This document shows positions 57,020 through 64,000 of a stretch of DNA of 64,000 nt, piece by piece (position 1 is the stretch's first letter; every line of letters begins with the position of its first letter). Made by a program: the position numbers and the translations under genes. This DNA is from Neodiprion pinetum (Eukaryota; Arthropoda; Insecta; Hymenoptera; Diprionidae). The notes under the pieces were generated by a model. It was not told where the DNA came from. It ran no database searches and worked only from the letters and a program-made list of their open reading frames with translations. The DNA is taken from NCBI RefSeq assembly GCF_021155775.2, contig NC_060236.1:19890519-19954518 (forward strand). The letters run 5' to 3'.

Positions 57020-57843
57020 TAGACTGCCTCAAAAAGAAGACTTAATATTTTTTTTTTGTATTTCCACTTCAAGAAATCATAGTTTTCAACATAATATTGA
57101 ACCTCGTAAAACCAAATTGCCATACGATTTTTTTAAGCGGTGTCGCACCGAGATTTCGTATTCGCCTTTTAATTAACACGTAAGAAACCGAATTCTGACG
57201 GTTGGAGGGAGAAAATATTTTTTTTATACTACGAACGGAGCTCTCTATGGTAGCATTTGACAACTTGTACGTTTTGTTCGAATCGACGCATCGTAGAAAA
57301 TTTTCAATCACACGGTAATATCTCTCTCGCACTCATACATCAATTAATCCACTTTCACAGACTATTAAGAATTATAAGTGGAAATTCATTGTTTAAACAA
57401 ATTAATAAATTTAATGTTTTTCACGTATTCGACAGATATTGTTCAACATTTTATTGTGACCCAGTTTAAGAAGCTGGGCGTTTTTCCTAGGTACCCATTT
57501 TTCGAAAAGGTCAAAAACGACGTCTTAGACAATCTTGAATACCTCGAAGATCGTGCGGTTAAAAATTTTCCACGTAGCACCGATTCGAAGAAAACAAGTA
57601 AGTTGTCAAACGCTACCATTCAGAGTTACGTCCGTTATATAGAAAAATTATTATCTCTCTCCGACCGTTAGAATTGGGTTTCTTACGTGTTAATTAAAAG
57701 GCAAATTGAAAAACTGAATGCGGCACCGCTCAAAAAAATCGCACAACGATTTACTTTCAAGAGGTTCAATATTATGTTATAAACTATGGTTTCATAAAAT
57801 GGAAGATCAAAAATAAAATGAAGATTTCTTTTGAGGCGGTCTA
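57020..57843. mobile_element. Inverted-repeat element with decayed coding arms
   Basis: The ends TAGACTGCCTCAAAAAGAAG and, reversed, TAGACCGCCTCAAAAGAAAT start arms of about 290 bases (57020-57310, 57555-57843), roughly 75-80% identical, around a 245-base middle. The arms translate to related peptides: minus strand KLSNATIESSVRSIKKIF and SYVLIKRRIRNLGATPLKKI; plus strand KLSNATIQSYVRYIEKLL and SYVLIKRQIEKLNAAPLKKI (with one stop). This suggests an inverted duplication of an old coding segment. Family unknown. Confidence 0.65.
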
Positions 57844-60800
57844 ATATAAATATATATATATATATATATAAGTATTTTGTATACACGTAAGGTAAGATGT
57901 ATGCATTTCGAGTTTCTCAATATGCGGAATGACGCGTGCGGTTTATTTAAGCAACCGGAGTTACGTCTCTCATTTCAGGTTGAGTGTCGTGTCGTCCCAA
58001 ACTTTACCAAAAAATAAAAATTGTTATTCAGGATGACTGTGGCAGGATACGAAGTTCAACCTGAAATCAGAGCTGTAACTCCGATTGTTTGAACAAGGCG
58101 CACGCATCGTTCCACATATGGAGAAACTCACGGTATAAACCTAATCGATATCAATGTACGGTGTATTCCGTCCAATTTGTCTGCTGTTAAAAACTGAGTG
58201 TCCAGAAATTTGATCCATATTTTTTTATACCATTAACAGTAACTCATTTCAGACTATTTTGCAAATTTACTTACCTCTAGTAACGTATTTATGAATGAAA
58301 TACGCAATATTGATGCATACTTCGTTCACTGGATGGAATAAATTGCTCTTAAAATTATCCTCAAATTTTCAAGCTCGAAAAATAATAAAACGAACGACTA
58401 TTTTGTGGAAAAATCTGACGAAGAAAACGTTCGTGGATGAATTTCGGTTGAAGGAAAAAAATCATGAGACATTCTTTATCCAAGTCGGCATGGAATACAC
58501 TATACATTGTATAGATATATTAATGATGATGAATCATTGTTAGCGTTTTATCAACGGTTGAATGTAATATCGTATACACATAAAATGAGTGTTTACTGTT
58601 AATTGGGCAAACTTTTTCATCAATCACAGTAACGATGAAATTTTTACACATTTTACCAGATTTTCCGAAGTGAGCGTGTGAGAATTTCTGTTATAAGAGA
58701 AAAGCTTATACCCCAGAAAAATCTTTCGAGCAGAATCTAATTTTTGTAAAAAAAATTCTCTGTAACTTCTCAGTTTCTTGACCTCTTTTCTTGAATGTTG
58801 TACCAGGTAATTACAATTAGATTGAAAAAAAATATATATATATATGTTCGTAAGTAAATAGAAAAAATAAATAGATTGTCTTCTCAATTGATTGTCTAAT
58901 AACAATGTGACAGATTATAAGGGGTATCAAATCGATGAATGCAAAAAGTGGCCCAATTGACTAATTTTAAGACGATCCCTTGTACATAGATATGTACCAT
59001 ATACATATACATTATAAAATAGATTTCAATCTGCATCGTGATTGAAATGTAGAAACGAACGAGATGAAAAAAAAATAATAATACGAAACAGTATCGTATA
59101 CATACTATACTATATACTACATATACTATACATATACCGATGGTACAAATACGTATAATGATAAAAATAATTACGATAATGATAATAATCAGCCGCGATC
59201 ACGTCAATAGATCGAAATATTGCATTGAAAAATAGCATTTAGTAAGAGTTTCGGAGAAAAGGAATATATTATACTAGAATAATTATGCTTGATCGTAAAT
59301 ATAATATGAGAACGTCAATACGCAGTCAGTGAGCTTCAATTTTTGTTTCAACAATTATTAAAAATGATGAACAATTTTTTTTCAATCCGCAGTGAAACTC
59401 ATTTGAAGAAGAGGCCGATTTGAAGCCACTAAAAAAGTATAAAACAACTATTAACAAAGTTGAATGATAAGGAATTGGAAAAAATAAACAAAGAAACACA
59501 TTTTTTCCAGACAATTCAGAGAGTAAGTGAAAAAAAAAAAATGAAGATAGATTATAACATTAACGATAGTAATAATGATGATGATAATAATGAAAATGCC
59601 GACTATAAAACTGCAAGGCAGACAGTATTTAATTATAATATATCATATACACATAGTTATAAGCATAGGCGTACACATTATAACAATGTTGCATAAAATG
59701 CGTATGATATAGTTTATTTATAAGACGTCGCATAAGTCATTGTTGATCGTAGAACACAAAAGTTGAAAAAAACAAACAAAAAAAATTGGTAACTTGTAAT
59801 GTTGTAGGGACTGTTTAGGGATAGATTTAAACACGTACGTATGCATGTCGGTACGCGAATTTTGTGATTGCACGTATCATTTTTTCGTTATCGAAAAATA
59901 CTTTCAATTCACGCACCCAAATACGAAGTGTGAAATAACGCAGGGAAAAGTAAAAATGTTGTTTTTGGAAATATTGATTCATATTTTTTTTTTTTTTTTT
60001 TATGGTAAAATTATTTGTATTGAATAATCCTAAACTAACCATGTACTACGATCAAGCATATACGTATATAATACAGATATACGCCATACATTATATATAT
60101 AATGATTTATAAAGCAAATTGTAATAATTTCCTTTTAGCTGAAAGAGAAGCTACATCTGCAACTGTTATTATCACTGTTACGGATTTTTTAATTTCATCA
60201 ATCACACTAACCGAAACTTGTACAAATTTTGTAAAAAAAAAAGTTGTGATGATGACTTTCGATACCGAAGAGTCATGAACTCGGGTGTCATTTTCATCCC
60301 AATTAACGCGTATGGTGAATATATAAAATGTGTTTGTAAACAGTCATTGTAATATCGTATACAGATACTGGGCTATTTTGCGAAAATATCACACAGGCTA
60401 AATCAGCCTGCACCTCGATAACCGGTCATACATTTTTGTGAAACGAATTGCATGAGCGCGGACGGTAGGTAGCCTAAATCCGCCTGCATTTCCGCAATTC
60501 GAGATACACGCTTATCGAAATCCGCCTGCACTTTGACAACCAGCATTACATTTTTGTAAAATCAACTCGAAGTTGCATAAATGCAGGCGGATATATATAT
60601 CCCGTGTGATATGTACGTGAAATAACCCGATGTATAAATAAATAGCATATGAGCTTTTTTAGGAACATGTTACGAGAGTTTTCACCGTTTAGTCGTAAGA
60701 TTATGTCATGTAAGTGTTCTAGAATAATATTTTTTTAAGGATAAAGGTGAGGAGGAAAAAGCCAGATATAATATATAGTGAAAAATGTTGACTGAATCCT

Positions 60801-63800
60801 AGGGATAATAACATGTTGCGTACATCGGCACTTCTTTGAACAGCACAAATACTGCACCTTAATTATTACGCTAAATTATTATCGATACATGCGTAACAAT
60901 GATATATAATGAAACACATATTTATATTATGATTGTTGTCATTATGATATTTTATGGATATACAAAATCGTATATAGCGTAAATACTTATGTGATGACTT
61001 ACTCATATTAACTGCGGAGCCTTGCATTGTCATATGAATATAATTAATTGATACTGATTAACCACTATTATACTGTAATTGATATTAATCAGATTTTTCC
61101 TTTTTTTCAACTTCCGTTCCTCTTTTTTTGGGAAAAAAAAGAAAAATAAATAAATAACGGAAGTTATTGATGTCTTATTTGGTGAAGTATTTATTTATTT
61201 ATTCATTCATCCACTTTTTTTTACGTTGTATTATTTATGTGCAACTGGTTAATGAATTTTCTATCAATTTTCATTTCTACTCTCACTTTATATTCTTTAA
61301 ATTGATATTTCGATATCGTTTACATAGTTCGTTGCCTTCGAGAGATGATAAAAAAAAAAAAAAAAACTTATAGAACAACAAAAAGAATCGGTAGTTAGAG
61401 AATTTGGTTGATTGAGAGGGAAAAAAGGATGAGAAATAGAACGCTAACTGTCTTCCTTAGTATCCAGGCAACAATGAATTATGGTGTAGTAATAATAATT
61501 ATAGGTATTTCAAATAAAATAAGGCGACGAAATTTAATAATAACCGACAATACTGTGTGAACAGACAATAAATATTTCTTAGCGAATGTTCCAAGATGGA
61601 CAATAAATAATTATGAATATTAAACTGTACGATATATAATACTAAATAATGATCAAGGTACATGTAATATAACATAATATAATAATACGTATATTATATG
61701 TAGGACACATGTTAGTAGATAGGTGATAGAATTTAAATAATATATACTGTTTAATAGAAGCTGTGAATGATTAAGACACGTATTAACTTGTATAAATACG
61801 CATAGCCATTACGAATACATAAAATTATTGTTAAATGAAAAAACAAAATACTTATAAACGGTATAATGAACGAATTTTATGACAAGGGCAAGATTTAAAA
61901 CACTTCTCGAAAATTTTTACTTTTCCGTTGCTGCCAGAGAAAAAACGATGATATTGTTTCGGTCGATTTCTATGTAAAACAGGATTCGTTTATCTTCCAT
62001 TTCTCGAAGCTTAAAAACAAACGAAAAGAAAAATCTATCGTATTGGCGAGAAACGATAATCAAAAGTCAATATTTGTAGTCAATTGAGGAGTAGCATACC
62101 GTTACAGACGTATTAATCTTTTCGTTTTTTTAAAACAAAATTCAGACGGCGCACAGTTGGAGAATAAATTTTCAACGAGGTTGGTCAATTGTTCGATATA
62201 CAATACATAGTTGTTACCTAGTCTAGCCAATTTTATATAGACATTTTATTCTTTAACCACGACGTTTGGTAAAGCGTACAAACTCTACCGAAAAGTAACC
62301 AATATTTCAGAGTTTCTATTAATTCCCGATAGCATTCGCACACTCGCATCAGTTTTCTTCGGCGTTAAGGATAGCGAAAAGAAAAAAAATCGTTACGCAT
62401 GATACGTAGACTGAAAAAGAAACTGAAAAACATTTATTTGAGACAAGTGTATCATGTGCTTGGATTCGAGTGAATAAAAATTCCGTGAGAAAATGGTAAA
62501 AAAAAGAGAAACAAAAAAAAAAAAAAAAATAACTATCATACCCAATGAATAACTTGCGCAACTTTTTTTTTTTTTTTAATCACCGTAATACACAGCAAAG
62601 CAATTTAGTTACAGTCACTAAACATTTATAGTACATAGTCACAGTTGCACGGAATATACAGCAACTATATGTATAAACAATAAAGAAATACTATTCGAAG
62701 CAATTGAAGAACTGTTTGAATTCCAAAGATTCCGAATGAATAACCATTTCAACGTATAAATATTTTTGAATTGAACAACTATTCTCAGCTGAATAGTTAT
62801 CAATTGACAAATGAAAACTATGCAAGTTCGATGTTTAGTTGTATGTAATTGTTATTTCTTTTTGGCGATGGATGAGAAAAAAGAAAAATTCGATCAAGTA
62901 AATAGAGTTGGTATTCTATTCAATGGCGATACAATTTTTTTTTTTTTTTTACAGTTTACGCATCATGCGCGATACTATTTTTATGAAATGCATACATTTA
63001 ACGCTATGCAATACTTACCGCGCACAAATAAAAAGTGAAAATACGTATGATTTGAAATATTTTACCTGTATACCGATCATTTGCATAATACGTTTTAAAG
63101 ATAGTTTAAGAACGATGATGAATTTATATAAATAGTAATAATAAAATCGCATGTAACTACTCCTGTCAAGTCAATGTTAAATAGCAAAATATATTAGAAG
63201 TTTATATGATATACACAGTAAGATACGCGTATTCATTTGTTGATATACATTATGTAACAATATGATATTCGAGATTTAGATAAACCATAACATAAATCGG
63301 CATAAATTATTGCACACGAATTTATGTACTGTAATCATGCATTACGGTGAATTGAGAAAACCGAGATTTTCAATTGTGAAATTATAAACAATGTCGGTAC
63401 ATCGTTGTTGATTTTCATTTGTCGCAACCACAAGTAAACGAGCATAAAATTTTAATTGACAAGTCCCGCTTTATTTTTCTCAACAAATTTCGACCATTTG
63501 TTTAAATTCCTCATTCTCACCGTTCCTATTTCTTGCAAGTTCCATGAATAAAAATATCTAGCAAGTGAGAAGTGACAGACAATCGCAAATTGCCGTCGTG
63601 CGATATTTCCAAGTTTTCAATCCTCGCGACTATCTATTCGACGGAAAACTTGCCGAGGTACTTATAATTCATTTACAAATTATCCTCATCAACGAGTAAC
63701 CGCTAATCGTATTATCGAGAAGAATCGAATTAAATTTGATCTTCAAACTATATTATACATGATTAGAGAAAATGAATAAACTAGAGATTTAAAAAATGTG

Positions 63801-64000
63801 AAAAAATTATCGAAAAAATATTTGTGGGAGGAAGAAAAAGTTATACAAAAACTGCACGCACAGCCGGAATATACGCTTAGGATAAACAGAAGCGAAAGAA
63901 TAAATAGAAAAAAAAATGAAGATAAAAAAAGGAAAGAATTTATAGTAAAATGTTCAGTATTCAGTCCACGTATAAATACATATATACATATATATATATA
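57844..64000. other. AT-rich non-coding DNA to the window end
   Basis: Starts with an (AT)n run (57850-57870). It holds many A/T homopolymers, ATA/CATA patches and one probable MITE (60369-60628). Frames up to 93 codons are low complexity. No recognisable coding sequence or RNA gene. Confidence 0.55.
60369..60628. mobile_element. Probable MITE with internal CCGCCTGCA repeats
   Basis: The left end GGGCTATTTTGCGAAAATAT and the right end, reversed, GGGTTATTTCACGTACATAT each continue with CACAC and then a GCCTGCA motif. Inside are direct copies of AAATCCGCCTGCA at about 60476 and 60518, and of TACATTTTTGTAAAA-type blocks. About 260 bp, no coding capacity. Confidence 0.6.

Noticed and set aside
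1..64000. CRISPR array, prokaryotic operon or provirus
   Set aside because: No regularly spaced identical repeats with unique spacers, no Shine-Dalgarno-led gene runs and no viral structural or polymerase genes. The window is eukaryotic.

Overview
The window looks like insect nuclear DNA. It has AT-rich sequence, GT-AG introns, non-depleted CpG, an arthropod-type initiator motif, a CAAAATG translation start context, and insect-type MITEs and a LINE fragment. A hymenopteran is my best guess (dispersed CCTAACC/TTAGG-like motifs, abundant CpG), but the sequence does not settle the order. There is no sign of bacterial, viral or organellar sequence.

One protein-coding gene is well supported. It is a 16-exon + strand gene from the ATG at 25695 to the TAA at 50915, and I assembled it by hand from splice sites and reading phase. 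All 15 junctions keep frame; the coding length is 3081 nt, giving a 1026-residue protein. The product is a type II transmembrane mosaic serine protease of the corin family. In order it has a long proline-rich, coiled-coil cytoplasmic tail (1-373), one membrane segment (about 374-394), one Frizzled cysteine-rich domain with all ten cysteines (435-548), two LDL-receptor class A modules (566-599 and 602-649), an SRCR domain (about 652-755) and a trypsin-like domain. The protease has activation site R775|IVGG, catalytic H818/D868/S967 and specificity residue D961. The annotated insect orthologue would be called Corin or atrial natriuretic peptide-converting enzyme-like.

Layout: 1-25686 is upstream DNA that probably contains the promoter and a non-coding first exon. 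A CpG/G-rich block at about 3.0-3.3 kb carries an Inr/DPE-like core promoter and is followed by a consensus donor at 4296. This region also holds a 117-bp tandem duplication, a perfect-looking 63-nt hairpin and several repeats. 25695-36852 encodes the cytoplasmic tail in four exons; the second intron holds a dead LINE interrupted by a 166+166-bp foldback, a Harbinger-like MITE and minisatellites. 39962-42127 encodes the membrane segment and the Frizzled domain. 46228-48001 encodes the LDLa and SRCR modules, and 48283-50915 the protease. 50916-64000 is very AT-rich and has no recognisable gene. It carries two large degenerate inverted repeats (55.1-55.9 and 57.0-57.8 kb), a 19-bp TTAGG-containing array and MITEs; part of it may be 3' UTR.

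The most notable non-genic items are the hairpin at 12588-12650, the three large foldbacks, and a 430-bp intronic repeat at about 42.6-43.0 kb. That repeat resembles, from memory, a very abundant lepidopteran interspersed repeat.
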